Below, piece by piece: positions 17,418 to 26,118 of a DNA stretch of 62,011 bases. A program made the translations under genes and the position numbers. This stretch comes from JAKPCT01 sp029553165 (GTDB lineage: Bacteria; Bacillota; UBA4882; UBA8346). Where the stretch lies: NCBI GenBank assembly GCA_035359995.1, contig DAORZT010000010.1, forward strand, positions 1-62,011, in the 5' to 3' direction. Numbering within the stretch: the first letter of the stretch is position 1; each line of letters begins with the position of its first letter. The notes under the pieces are model-generated. The model had not been told where the DNA came from, made no database searches, and saw only the letters and a list, made by a program, of their open reading frames with translations.

Positions 17418-18242
17418 ATGAGTGATATTTATCAAGTAATTACTCCTGAAAATGTTGAGATTGATTATGAAATTGCCGGTATTGGTTCCCGTTTTTTGGC
17501 ATTAGTAATAGATATAACAATCCAAGGAATTCTGATATCTGCTTTTATTATGGTATTACGACTCCTTAATCTTGAAGCTTTGCCTACATTAAATATTAAT
17601 ATCAACAGTTATCAAAATTCAATAATCAGCACTATAATCATCACCATGTTGGCGATTATCAGTTTAGGTTATTATATCATATTAGAGACTGTGATGCATG
17701 GTCAGACAATCGGAAAAAAGCTTCTTAATATCAGAGTCCGCAAAGAACAAGGTTATGCGCCCACTTTTTGGGACATTTTATTACGGAATTTAATCCGTCC
17801 CATTGATTTTTTCATCTTTTACAGCATTGGTTTTTTAGTGATGTTCTTTAGCAAAAACAGCAAGCGTTTGGGTGACTATGCTGCCGGGACAATTGTTGTT
17901 AAAGAGATTCCGCTCCGTAAAATCAATAAATATTTCGTCAATTATTCAACATCAAAAACTGTTTTCGATACCAATTTTCATTCTACCAATCAATTTATTG
18001 AACGGTATCCCTGGTGGAGTCCGGTTATTAACAGTTTAACGCATGAAGATTATTATTTAATTAAAAATCTCCTTAACCGCAGACCGGAATTGACCAATTA
18101 TCCAAAATTGGCTAATATTTTAGTCAATCGTTTGATCAATAAAGCTCAACCTGAAATTGGACCACATTCTATGCCGGTAGCAGAAGCAGATCAAATTTTG
18201 AGAGAATTAATTCGTGCTTATGAACAGATTCACTCGCTTTAA
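17418..18242 (+). CDS. RDD family membrane protein
   Basis: A 274-residue protein, start chosen at 17418 behind AGGAGG. The RDD domain covers residues ~15-150: GSRFLALVIDITIQG gives the Arg and the first Asp, and a hydrophobic segment and GQTIGKKLLNIRV follow, ending at LGDYAAGTIVV. A C-terminal cytoplasmic tail of ~120 residues is helical. RDD genes regularly flank SpoIIM-like, MoxR and DUF58 genes. Some RDD proteins are linked to sodium/proton exchange, but the role here is unknown. Confidence 0.88.
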   Translation: MSDIYQVITPENVEIDYEIAGIGSRFLALVIDITIQGILISAFIMVLRLLNLEALPTLNININSYQNSIISTIIITMLAIISLGYYIILETVMHGQTIGKKLLNIRVRKEQGYAPTFWDILLRNLIRPIDFFIFYSIGFLVMFFSKNSKRLGDYAAGTIVVKEIPLRKINKYFVNYSTSKTVFDTNFHSTNQFIERYPWWSPVINSLTHEDYYLIKNLLNRRPELTNYPKLANILVNRLINKAQPEIGPHSMPVAEADQILRELIRAYEQIHSL

Positions 18243-18371
18243 ATAATAATTTCCCAATAATTGTCGAAATCCTGCTTTTTCTGGAGTAATAACTTTCAAT
18301 TTTTGGGTTCTTTTAAAACACATTTCATTACTTAGTCATATAATGAGTTAAATAGATAATGACTAGGTGAA

Positions 18372-19025
18372 ATGATGTTTACAATTATCCTTCTTGCTTT
18401 TTCACTAAGTTTGGATGCATTTACCGTGGGTATGGTATATGCCTTAAAAGGTATTCAAATCCCCTTTTATTCCAAACTCAGCATCTGTTTCTTCTCAATC
18501 ATCTACTCCCTCTTCGCACTAATTATTGGAAGATCATTAACCAATCTGATTAATCCTTATTTTGCAAAACTTACCGGGGTTGCCTTGCTTTGTTTGATGG
18601 GAGCCGGCATCATTATTCAAGCATTAGTTAAAGAAGATAATTCCAGATTGACAATTGATCAATACCCTTTGCCTGAAGAAAAAACCTTATTTAAAATTGG
18701 GATTAAACGACTGGGTATAACCATCAAAATCATCCGGGATCCCCTGCTCTTCGATGTCGATCGCTCCGGATCGATTGATTCCTTTGAATCCTTGATGCTG
18801 GGTCTGGCACTTTCGCTTGATGCTATCGGAGTAAGCTTTGGCAGCGCAATGATTGGTTTTCGTTCCTTTTCGATTCCATTGTTGATTGGCATTTTTCAGT
18901 TACTATTTCTGAATTTAGGCACTACATTGGCTCAAAAAATTAATCTGCAAAACCGTCTGAGCCAACAGTTATTATCAATGTTACCTGGTTTTTTATTAAT
19001 CGTTTTAGCTTTACTTAAATTATAA
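18372..19025 (+). CDS. ytaF: Sporulation membrane protein YtaF
   Basis: A 217-residue protein of the MntP/YtaF family with two homologous halves, each holding LSLDAF/LSLDAI motifs (AFSLSLDAFTVGM near residue 10 and LALSLDAIGVSFGSA near 150) and about six membrane helices. Between the halves lies FDVDRSGSIDSFE, an EF-hand-like calcium-type loop also present in YtaF relatives. A second ATG at 18375 suits the AGGTG site slightly better. Upstream, TAGTCAT and ATGACTA (18333-18339, 18359-18365) form an inverted repeat reaching the ribosome site. The family is tied to sporulation in Bacillus; its transport substrate is unproven. Confidence 0.88.
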   Translation: MMFTIILLAFSLSLDAFTVGMVYALKGIQIPFYSKLSICFFSIIYSLFALIIGRSLTNLINPYFAKLTGVALLCLMGAGIIIQALVKEDNSRLTIDQYPLPEEKTLFKIGIKRLGITIKIIRDPLLFDVDRSGSIDSFESLMLGLALSLDAIGVSFGSAMIGFRSFSIPLLIGIFQLLFLNLGTTLAQKINLQNRLSQQLLSMLPGFLLIVLALLKL

Positions 19026-19044
19026 AAGATTGAAAAAGACAGAA

Positions 19045-19078
19045 AAAACTGTTGCAAAGTTTTATTTGCAACAGTTTT
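19045..19078. terminator. Bidirectional terminator between ytaF and adhE
   Basis: A perfect 14-bp stem AAAACTGTTGCAAA / TTTGCAACAGTTTT with a six-base loop lies between converging genes and is U/A-flanked for both directions. Its core CTGTTGC...GCAACAG is shared with the terminators at 4615 and 48541. Confidence 0.92.
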
Positions 19079-19109
19079 CAAGTAAAAGTTAAACTTCTTA
19101 ATTTTAGAT

Positions 19110-21761
19110 TTATTTCTCTTCATTATTAGAATTGGCTTTGCTGTCAATTGCAACAACCTTATCATAAAAGCCGGACGCTTCTTTATAGATCTCAATTATC
19201 TCATTGACCAACGGCATCCTCGGATTGGTACCTGTACATTGATCATTAAACGCGATATCGGCCATTGCCGGCAATTCTTTTTCGAAGACTGCCCGATCAA
19301 CACCGGCTTCTTTCAAGGTTAAAGGAATATTCAGCTCTTTTGATAAGAAGCGAATTGCTTCAATTAAGCTATTAATTCCTTCATCAACCGTATCGGCAGG
19401 TAATCCCAGAAATTTCGCAATTTCGGCATAACGCTCACCTGCTTTAGGATACTCATATTGCGGGAAAGCAGCAAACTTGGTCGGTTTCTGCGCATTATAT
19501 TTAATCACATAAGGTAGTAAGATCGCATTAGCCCGGCCGTGCGGGATATGGAATTTACCACCGAGGATATGAGCCATACTATGATTGAGCCCTAAAAAAG
19601 CATTGGTAAAAGCCATCCCGGCAATACACGAAGCATTATGCATCTTTTCACGGGCGATTTTATTTTGGCCGTTTTTATATGCCAACGGCAGATATTCAAA
19701 GACAAGTTTGATCGCTTTTTCGGCTAAAGCATCGGTATAATCCGATGCCATTACCGATACATAGGCCTCAATCGCATGAGTCAATACATCCATTCCGGTA
19801 TCGGCAGTAACTGATTGCGGAACGGTTATAACCAACTCCGGATCAATGATCGCAATATCCGGTGTCAATTCATAATCAGCCAGCGGATATTTGATGTTCC
19901 GTTTTTTATCGGTAATGACTGCAAAGGCAGTGACCTCTGAGCCGGTTCCCGAAGTAGTTGGAATTGCAATAAAAGTAGCTTTTTTACCCAATTGCGGATA
20001 TTTGAAAGCGCGTTTGCGAATATCGGCAAATTTGAGACGTAAAGTTTCAAATTCGACATCAGCATTTTCATAAAACAGCCACATTCCTTTAGCGGCATCA
20101 ATTGCCGAACCACCACCAAGGGCGATGATCACATCGGGTTGAAAATCATTCATCTGCTGACAACCGGCATAAACGGTTTCCACTGATGGATCAGGTTCAA
20201 CATCAGAGAAGATCTGATAATCAATTGGTATTTTTTCAAGGTGATAAAGTACTTTCTCGACAAAACCAAGTTTGACCATAAAAGGATCGGTAACAATAAA
20301 TGCTTTACTACCTTTTATTTTAGAGAGATATTGCAATGAACCATATTCAAAATAGACTTTTTGAGGGATCTTAAACCACTTCATCCGGTCCTTCCGAATC
20401 GCAACCCGTTTAACATTGATGAGATTAGAAACACTAATATTATCAGTGGTCGAATTGCGTCCCATCGAACCACACCCCAGGGTCAATGAAGGAGTGTTGG
20501 TATTATAAAGATCACCAATCGCGCCATGTGATGACGGCGAATTGACCAACAGTCTGCCGGTTCGGACTTTGCGGGCAAATTCATCAATAACTCTGTAATC
20601 ATTGGAATGAATTACTGCCGAATGACCCAGTCCGCCAAACTCAGTCATCTGCTCGCAACGGAGGATTCCTTCCTTATAATTTTCAACAATGTAACAGGCT
20701 AAAATCGGACTTAATTTTTCTCTTGACAATGGATATTCCGGACCTACTCCCTGTAATTCAGCAACTAAAATTTTAGTATCTTTGGGTACTTTGATCCCGG
20801 CCAATTCTGCTATTTTATATGCCGGTTGACCGACAACCGCCGGATTCATTGCTCCGCGTTTTTCATCAATCGCTATTTTTGACAAAGTTGCAATCTCATC
20901 AGGTTTTAAGAAATAACAACCATACTCTGCCATAACCGTTTTTACTTCATAGGCAATACTGCGATCAATAATGACTGCCTGCTCCGAAGCACAGATCATT
21001 CCATTATCAAAAGTCTTGCTCAAAATCAAATCAGACACGGCCCGCTTAATATTAGCCGTACTTTCGATGTAACAAGGGACATTACCGGGACCAACGCCAA
21101 GAGCCGGTTTACCGCTTGAATAAGCTGCCTCGACCATTCCTGTACCACCGGTAGCCAATACCAGACTAATACCAGGGTGTTTCATTAACAAATTAGTAGC
21201 TTCAATCGAAGGTTCTGTAACCCAAGAGATACAATCAGCCGGTGCTCCGGCAGCAAGTGCCGCATCTAACATTGTTTTTGCAGCAGCAATACTGGAACGG
21301 ATTGCTTTAGGATGGAAACTGAATACAATTGGATTTCGGGTTTTAATCGCGATTAAACATTTAAACATCGTTGTCGAGGTTGGATTAGTTACAGGAGTAA
21401 CACCGGCAATCACCCCGATCGGCTCGGCAATCTTCATATAGCCTTCTTCAAGGTTCTCTTCGATCAAACCGACTGTCTTTTCATTTTTAATGTCGTGATA
21501 AACATGTTCCGTGGCGAACAAATTTTTGGTTACCTTATCCTCATAAACACCCATCCCGGTTTCTTCATGCGCCATCTTGGCCAGCTCCATGTGTTTTTCG
21601 ATACCGGCCAAGGCCATCGCTTTAACGATTGCATCGATCTGCGCCTGATTGTAATTCATAAAATTAACTTGAGCAACCGTTGCTTTTTCAACCAATTTAT
21701 TAATAATATTCTGTATATTATTCGCAACTGGTTCAGCCGGTTTTGCATTGGATTGATCCAT
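19110..21761 (-). CDS. adhE: Bifunctional acetaldehyde-CoA/alcohol dehydrogenase AdhE
   Basis: AdhE turns acetyl-CoA into ethanol in two NADH-using steps and forms long filaments (spirosomes). The 883 residues split into an aldehyde dehydrogenase half (to ~440; catalytic Cys in DNGMICASEQAVI, cofactor loop ATGGTGMVEAAYSSGKPALG) and an iron alcohol dehydrogenase half (from ~450; ALGGGSAIDAAKGMW, metal ligands in MDVLTHAIEAYVS and FLGLNHSMAHILGGKFHIPHG). An AGGAGG site precedes the ATG. It follows rex by three bases, so the two form an operon read from the Rex-controlled promoter and repressed when NADH is low. Confidence 0.97.
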   Translation of the reverse strand: MDQSNAKPAEPVANNIQNIINKLVEKATVAQVNFMNYNQAQIDAIVKAMALAGIEKHMELAKMAHEETGMGVYEDKVTKNLFATEHVYHDIKNEKTVGLIEENLEEGYMKIAEPIGVIAGVTPVTNPTSTTMFKCLIAIKTRNPIVFSFHPKAIRSSIAAAKTMLDAALAAGAPADCISWVTEPSIEATNLLMKHPGISLVLATGGTGMVEAAYSSGKPALGVGPGNVPCYIESTANIKRAVSDLILSKTFDNGMICASEQAVIIDRSIAYEVKTVMAEYGCYFLKPDEIATLSKIAIDEKRGAMNPAVVGQPAYKIAELAGIKVPKDTKILVAELQGVGPEYPLSREKLSPILACYIVENYKEGILRCEQMTEFGGLGHSAVIHSNDYRVIDEFARKVRTGRLLVNSPSSHGAIGDLYNTNTPSLTLGCGSMGRNSTTDNISVSNLINVKRVAIRKDRMKWFKIPQKVYFEYGSLQYLSKIKGSKAFIVTDPFMVKLGFVEKVLYHLEKIPIDYQIFSDVEPDPSVETVYAGCQQMNDFQPDVIIALGGGSAIDAAKGMWLFYENADVEFETLRLKFADIRKRAFKYPQLGKKATFIAIPTTSGTGSEVTAFAVITDKKRNIKYPLADYELTPDIAIIDPELVITVPQSVTADTGMDVLTHAIEAYVSVMASDYTDALAEKAIKLVFEYLPLAYKNGQNKIAREKMHNASCIAGMAFTNAFLGLNHSMAHILGGKFHIPHGRANAILLPYVIKYNAQKPTKFAAFPQYEYPKAGERYAEIAKFLGLPADTVDEGINSLIEAIRFLSKELNIPLTLKEAGVDRAVFEKELPAMADIAFNDQCTGTNPRMPLVNEIIEIYKEASGFYDKVVAIDSKANSNNEEK

Positions 21762-21764
21762 CGC

Positions 21765-22433
21765 TTATTCCTCCTCTTTTATTTTTGAGTGATTGATCAT
21801 ATATTTTAATACCATCAAACTGTCTCCGATATGAACATGCTCCACAGTAACATCTGATGGTACGTTTAACGAAATTGGTGCAAAATTTAGAATTCCCTTA
21901 ATTCCTGCCGCAACCATCTCGTCAGTAATTTGCTGCGCAACCTCTGCAGGAACCGTTATAATACCCATTTCGATCTTTTCCTGTTGAATATAGTGTTTTA
22001 AACCCGTTATATTCCGAATCTTTAAACCATTGACCACCAAACCGATTAGACCGGGATTGTTATCAAAGATTGCCTTAATGACAAATCCTTTTCGTTCAAA
22101 ATTTTGATAATTGGCAATTGCTTTTCCGAGATGACCGGCTCCAACCAGAACTACCGGTACAGCTTGATCAATTCCAATTATTTTACTGATTTCGCCAAGC
22201 AATTCTTGAACACGGTAGCCATAACCCTGTTGTCCAAAAGAACCAAACCAACTCAAATCTTGTCTTAACTGTGAAGGTGTTATGCCAACTTTAGCAGCTA
22301 ACTCGGCCGATGAGATACGATTGATATCACGGGAAGCAAGTAACGAAAGATAACGGTGATATAAGGGAAGTCGCTTAATTACCACCATCGGAATTTTATT
22401 TTTATTACGGTGACGCTGATCATTTTGACCCAA
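21765..22433 (-). CDS. rex: Redox-sensing transcriptional repressor Rex
   Basis: Rex binds DNA when NAD+ is high and lets go when NADH rises, inducing fermentation genes. It has 222 residues if translation begins at TTG (22433), six bases behind GAGGTG; a GTG at 22442 would overlap that site. A basic N-terminal tail leads to the winged helix (IKRLPLYHRYLSLLASRD, AAKVGITPSQLRQDLSWFG), then the Rossmann NADH domain (VVLVGAGHLGKAIANY). A perfect Rex operator lies in its own 5' region, so it is autoregulated together with adhE. Confidence 0.96.
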   Translation of the reverse strand: MGQNDQRHRNKNKIPMVVIKRLPLYHRYLSLLASRDINRISSAELAAKVGITPSQLRQDLSWFGSFGQQGYGYRVQELLGEISKIIGIDQAVPVVLVGAGHLGKAIANYQNFERKGFVIKAIFDNNPGLIGLVVNGLKIRNITGLKHYIQQEKIEMGIITVPAEVAQQITDEMVAAGIKGILNFAPISLNVPSDVTVEHVHIGDSLMVLKYMINHSKIKEEE

Positions 22434-22450
22434 AGGGTTCACCTCAAAAT

Positions 22451-22468
22451 TTGTTAATTAATTAACAA
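22451..22468. promoter_or_regulatory. Rex operator
   Basis: TTGTTAATTAATTAACAA is a perfect 18-bp palindrome identical to the Rex consensus half-sites TTGTTAA/TTAACAA with a four-base centre. It lies 17 bases upstream of the rex start and would block the rex-adhE transcript. A candidate promoter, TTTACC-17-TAAAAT, is just upstream on the leftward strand. Confidence 0.93.
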
Positions 22469-22788
22469 TCTTTGATAAAAAAAATACAATCTTTCATATA
22501 TATTTTAGCTTATTTTTTCCTAAAGGTAAAGTTAAAAATTTGCAAACCGGAATCTTTTTAAAATCTCATCTTAATTCTATCACATTTAAATTTTAAATCA
22601 ATTGTTACTGTTAATATTAACCAATAATATTCGGTAAAATAAAGAGTTACTTCTACTTTAATAGCGCGGCCTACTCCCCATCTGGCAAGAATTGTATGTA
22701 AAATCAAATTGGATAAATTGAAGCATTAGCCAACCAAGGAGGTTGGCGTTGCGGGAATTGAAACAGGGATGTTTCTTTGACATCGCCG
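22469..22788. other. Intergenic stretch between rex and fba
   Basis: About 320 bases without a gene. The right half is richer in GC than its surroundings and holds a hairpin GCCAACC-AAGGA-GGTTGGC (about 22731-22749), followed by GTTGCGGGAATTGAAAC, which looks like the end of a CRISPR repeat. There is no second copy, spacer or cas gene. A 41-codon leftward reading frame across it lacks a ribosome site. I see no convincing function. Confidence 0.4.
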
Positions 22789-22832
22789 TAAAAAGAAAGA
22801 AGCTGACAGCAAGATCAAATTTGCTATCAGCT
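22789..22832 (-). terminator. Terminator after fba
   Basis: A 12-bp stem AGCTGATAGCAA / TTGCTGTCAGCT (leftward strand, one G-U pair; 22832-22801) is followed by TTCTTTCTTTTT. Confidence 0.88.
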
Positions 22833-22860
22833 CCTTAAAATTACAATTTTTCAGTCTCAA

Positions 22861-23871
22861 TTATTTCCCTTGATATTTAGCTTTCATCTCGTCTAAGCCC
22901 CAGTTAGGAACATCAGTAGTATGTCCTGCGGTTCCGAAAGCTTTCATATGGGCAATAATCTCGTTGGCGATACCTTCACGGGCAGCTGCACCATAATCTC
23001 TTTGGTCAAACTTGGTTGGATTTTCAGCTAAGAATTTACGGGTTGCAGCAGTTGCTGCCAAACGTAAATCAGTATCAACATTAATCTTATTAATACCACA
23101 GGTAATCGCTTTTTGTAAAACATCAAAAGGCACACCGGCAGCATGCTCCAACTGACCGCCATATTGGTTGATGATATCGATCAGTTCTTTGGGAACACTG
23201 GAAGAACCATGTGCGACTAAATATGTATTCGGTAACAGTTTGCGGCATTCTTCAATGATATTGTAGGCAATCTTTGCCTCACCCTTAAATTTATGGGCTC
23301 CATGAGAAGTACCGATTGAGATTGCTAAAGCATCAACACCTGTTTTAGCAACGAATTCGGCAGCTTCTTCCGGATTGGTAAGATGTTCCTTACCGGAACC
23401 AACTCCGTCCTCAATGCCTCCAAGTGTACCAAGCTCACCTTCAACAGTAACACCGTGATCATGAGCATACTTAACAACTTCGCTGGTAATCTTCACATTA
23501 TATTCAAAGGTTGAAGGGGTTTTTGAATCCTCCATTAACGAACCATCGATCATAACTGAAGTAAATCCTAAATCAATCGCTTTTTTAACGGTTTCAAAAC
23601 TATTACCATGGTCCAAATGCATCGCCAGCGGAATCTCCGGATTTAACTCTGCTGCTGCCAGAATAATATTTCTTAAATACTTATCCTCAGCATACTTAAG
23701 AGCACCACGGGACATTTGAACAATAACAGGTGATTGGGTTTCGCGTGCCGCTTTCATAATCGCCTGCATCTGTTCCATGTTGTTAACGTTGTATGCGCCA
23801 ATCGCGAATGGTTTACCCGCTTTATAAGCTTGCATACTTGCTTCTAAGATCGCCTTTGAAGTTACTAACAT
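22861..23871 (-). CDS. fba: Class II fructose-bisphosphate aldolase
   Basis: A zinc-dependent aldolase that cleaves fructose 1,6-bisphosphate, and often sedoheptulose 1,7-bisphosphate. It has 336 residues. Visible family motifs are AIGAYNVNNMEQMQAI, the metal-binding PLAMHLDHGNSFE, SVMIDGSLMED, the zinc ligand in VEGELGTLGGIEDGV, ISIGTSHGAHKFK and LVAHGSSSVP, and the phosphate-binding NVDTDLRLA. The start ATG (23871) is eight bases behind AGGAG; a GTG nine bases upstream is also in frame. It is last in the transketolase-PFK-aldolase set. Confidence 0.96.
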   Translation of the reverse strand: MLVTSKAILEASMQAYKAGKPFAIGAYNVNNMEQMQAIMKAARETQSPVIVQMSRGALKYAEDKYLRNIILAAAELNPEIPLAMHLDHGNSFETVKKAIDLGFTSVMIDGSLMEDSKTPSTFEYNVKITSEVVKYAHDHGVTVEGELGTLGGIEDGVGSGKEHLTNPEEAAEFVAKTGVDALAISIGTSHGAHKFKGEAKIAYNIIEECRKLLPNTYLVAHGSSSVPKELIDIINQYGGQLEHAAGVPFDVLQKAITCGINKINVDTDLRLAATAATRKFLAENPTKFDQRDYGAAAREGIANEIIAHMKAFGTAGHTTDVPNWGLDEMKAKYQGK

Positions 23872-23904
23872 CAAATCCACTCCTTAATTAAATTTTAAAA
23901 AATA

Positions 23905-23967
23905 AGGCAGGCACAAACCTCTAATAACCGTTTTAGTATTCAGCATTAAATCATTAATTACCTGCCT
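23905..23967 (-). terminator. Possible partial terminator between the PFK and aldolase genes
   Basis: AGGCAGG (23967-23961 read leftward) pairs with CCTGCCT (23911-23905), which is followed by TATTTTTTAA. The 49-base loop is long. It may lower, rather than stop, read-through into fba. Confidence 0.5.
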
Positions 23968-23983
23968 GAATTGTTAACATTAG

Positions 23984-25096
23984 TTAAAAGACTACTCCCA
24001 CACTTTGTAAATCCTGGTCGTTCCAGTTAACCCGTTTTTGGATCAATGCTTCCGGAAATGGTACAGTAACAATCTTTGAACCCTGGATCCCAACCATTTT
24101 ACCGGATTCGCCGCTAAGCAGCAGATCAACCGCAGTAACTCCAAAGCGAGTACCTAAGACAACATCATCTGCCTCCGGAATCAGCCCTCTCAAAGTAAAT
24201 CCTAAATCAGTCGCACGGACATCTTCGATCTTTTTCAGTCCTAACTCTTCTTTAATAATTCTTCTTAAAATCTGACCAATTCCGCCAAGTTTGGGATTGC
24301 CATGAGTATCCACCCCTAAGGTCTCCTCGGTCATTGCCTTAACTACAGGATTCACTTCCTTCACCCGCTTCAGAACCGGATCCTCCGGATGAATTCTGAA
24401 GCCTTCGGCAACCACAATATTAACATATTTATTTTGCTGATAAAGTTTAGCAACCCGCTCGCATACTGTCTTCAAACCCGTCTGTTTCTCTGGGATTAAA
24501 ATCAGGTCCGCTCCACCTGCAATACCGATATTAAGAGCTAACCATCCGGCATCACGGCCCATTATTTCGGTGATGGAAATCCGGCGATGGGTAATGGCCG
24601 ATTCAACGGTACTTCTTACTGCCTTTGCTCCAAAACTGACGGCGGTAGGATAACCTAACATTATATCAGTTCCGGAAACATCATTATCAATGCTTTTGGG
24701 AGCAGCAATTACCGGGAAATCCAAACTATGTAAGCCGTTACATGATTTAATGGTGTCATTGCCACCGGTTGCCAAGACGGCATCAATTCCTAATTTCTTT
24801 AAATTAGCTTTTAATTTTTGCGGAAATCCTTTATTAGTATTCTCTTCCGAAAACGGATTAAAGCGTGAAGATTCCAAGATAGTACTTGGCTTAATCTCCA
24901 AACCTTTAACTTCATTTAAACCTAATGGAACCAGATGTTCTTCAATCTGATCGGAACAAGCCCCTTCAAATGCCTTTCTAATCCCGACAAACTCCAGGTT
25001 ATATTTATCAATTCCATGGCGTACCGCAGCTGCGATAAAGGAATTAATTCCGGCGCAGTCGCCGCCACCGGTCATAAAAGCTACCTTTTTTATCAT
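23984..25096 (-). CDS. 6-phosphofructokinase, probably pyrophosphate-dependent
   Basis: A 370-residue group III PFK that phosphorylates fructose 6-phosphate, and in relatives sedoheptulose 7-phosphate. ATP enzymes have GGDGS and PGTIDND; here the matching motifs read GGNDT (Asp114) and PKSIDND (Lys134). Asp and Lys at these places are the known marks of pyrophosphate-dependent enzymes. TGGGDCAGIN near the N-terminus and EIMGRDAGWLAL in the middle are normal for the family. GAGGTG lies seven bases before the ATG. It sits between split transketolase and aldolase genes. The phosphoryl donor is inferred from the motifs. Confidence 0.9.
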   Translation of the reverse strand: MIKKVAFMTGGGDCAGINSFIAAAVRHGIDKYNLEFVGIRKAFEGACSDQIEEHLVPLGLNEVKGLEIKPSTILESSRFNPFSEENTNKGFPQKLKANLKKLGIDAVLATGGNDTIKSCNGLHSLDFPVIAAPKSIDNDVSGTDIMLGYPTAVSFGAKAVRSTVESAITHRRISITEIMGRDAGWLALNIGIAGGADLILIPEKQTGLKTVCERVAKLYQQNKYVNIVVAEGFRIHPEDPVLKRVKEVNPVVKAMTEETLGVDTHGNPKLGGIGQILRRIIKEELGLKKIEDVRATDLGFTLRGLIPEADDVVLGTRFGVTAVDLLLSGESGKMVGIQGSKIVTVPFPEALIQKRVNWNDQDLQSVGVVF

Positions 25097-25108
25097 AGTC
25101 GATCACCT

Positions 25109-26053
25109 CTAGGAATTTTTTCGAGCAATTACTTTTTCAACTGCTTCAACAATCTTTGCTGCTGTTAATCCGTATTCTTCTAACAATTCAGCCGGTTTAC
25201 CGGATTGTCCAAAACGGTCCTTTACTCCAACAAATTCCATCGGAACCGGATGATTTTGGACGACAACCTCGGCAACAGCACTCGATAAACCACCAATCAC
25301 ACTATGTTCTTCAGCGGTTACAATCGCTCCGGTCTCCCAGGCGGCTTTAATTATTTCGGCAGCGTCGATTGGCTTAATGGTATGAATATTCAATACCCGG
25401 ACGGTGATTCCTTTCTGATTTAAAGTCTCTGCCGCAGCCAAAGCTTTTTCCACCATAATTCCGGTTGCAATAATTGTCGCTGCCTTACCTTCTCTTAAAC
25501 GGACCGCTTTACCAATCTCCGGTTGGTAATCTGCGTCGAACAGGTTTGGAACCGGCTCTCTTCCTAATCTGATATAAACCGGTCCATTATGCGCTACTGC
25601 AGCCAGGATTAATTTTTCTGTCTCAATGGCATCAGCCGGATTTAGAACCGTCATTCCAGGAATACCGCGCATTAATCCCAGATCCTCAATTGATTGATGG
25701 GAGCCACCATCTTCACCAACTGTTATTCCGGCATGAGTTGCAGCAATTTTCACATTCAATCCCGGATATCCGATGGAGTTTCTGACCTGATCATATGCTC
25801 TTCCGGTAGCAAAGATCGCAAATGTACTGGCAAATGGAATTTTACCGGCAGTTGCAAAACCGGCAGCAGTCGCTATCAGATCTGCTTCGGCAATTCCCAT
25901 TTGAAAAAAGCGTTCGGGATATTTCTTGCTAAAACCGGCTGTTTTGGTAGACTTGGATAAATCAGCATCTAAAACCACCACATTGGGGTTGAGCTCACCT
26001 AATTTTAAAAGTGCATTACCATAGGCATCACGTGTTGCAATTTTTTCACCCAT
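25109..26053 (-). CDS. Transketolase, C-terminal subunit
   Basis: A 314-residue protein equal to the pyrimidine-binding and C-terminal domains of transketolase. It contains VVVLDADLSKST, the catalytic Glu region RFFQMGIAEADLIATAAGFA, and the segment THAGITVGEDGGSHQSIEDL. It moves two-carbon units between sugar phosphates with the N-terminal subunit encoded 65 bases upstream. GGAGG precedes the ATG. It leads directly into the PFK gene 12 bases on. Confidence 0.95.
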   Translation of the reverse strand: MGEKIATRDAYGNALLKLGELNPNVVVLDADLSKSTKTAGFSKKYPERFFQMGIAEADLIATAAGFATAGKIPFASTFAIFATGRAYDQVRNSIGYPGLNVKIAATHAGITVGEDGGSHQSIEDLGLMRGIPGMTVLNPADAIETEKLILAAVAHNGPVYIRLGREPVPNLFDADYQPEIGKAVRLREGKAATIIATGIMVEKALAAAETLNQKGITVRVLNIHTIKPIDAAEIIKAAWETGAIVTAEEHSVIGGLSSAVAEVVVQNHPVPMEFVGVKDRFGQSGKPAELLEEYGLTAAKIVEAVEKVIARKNS

Positions 26054-26118
26054 ATTTAAGAACCTCCATTTTAAAAGATTGCCAAATAAACTTCCAACTA
26101 AGAGTAATTATTTAACGA

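Noticed and set aside
22731..22772. CRISPR array
   Set aside because: Only one repeat-like unit, no spacers and no cas genes in the window.
22650..22780. 41-codon leftward frame in the rex-fba gap
   Set aside because: No ribosome site, no recognisable protein features, and it spans the hairpin and CRISPR-like sequence.
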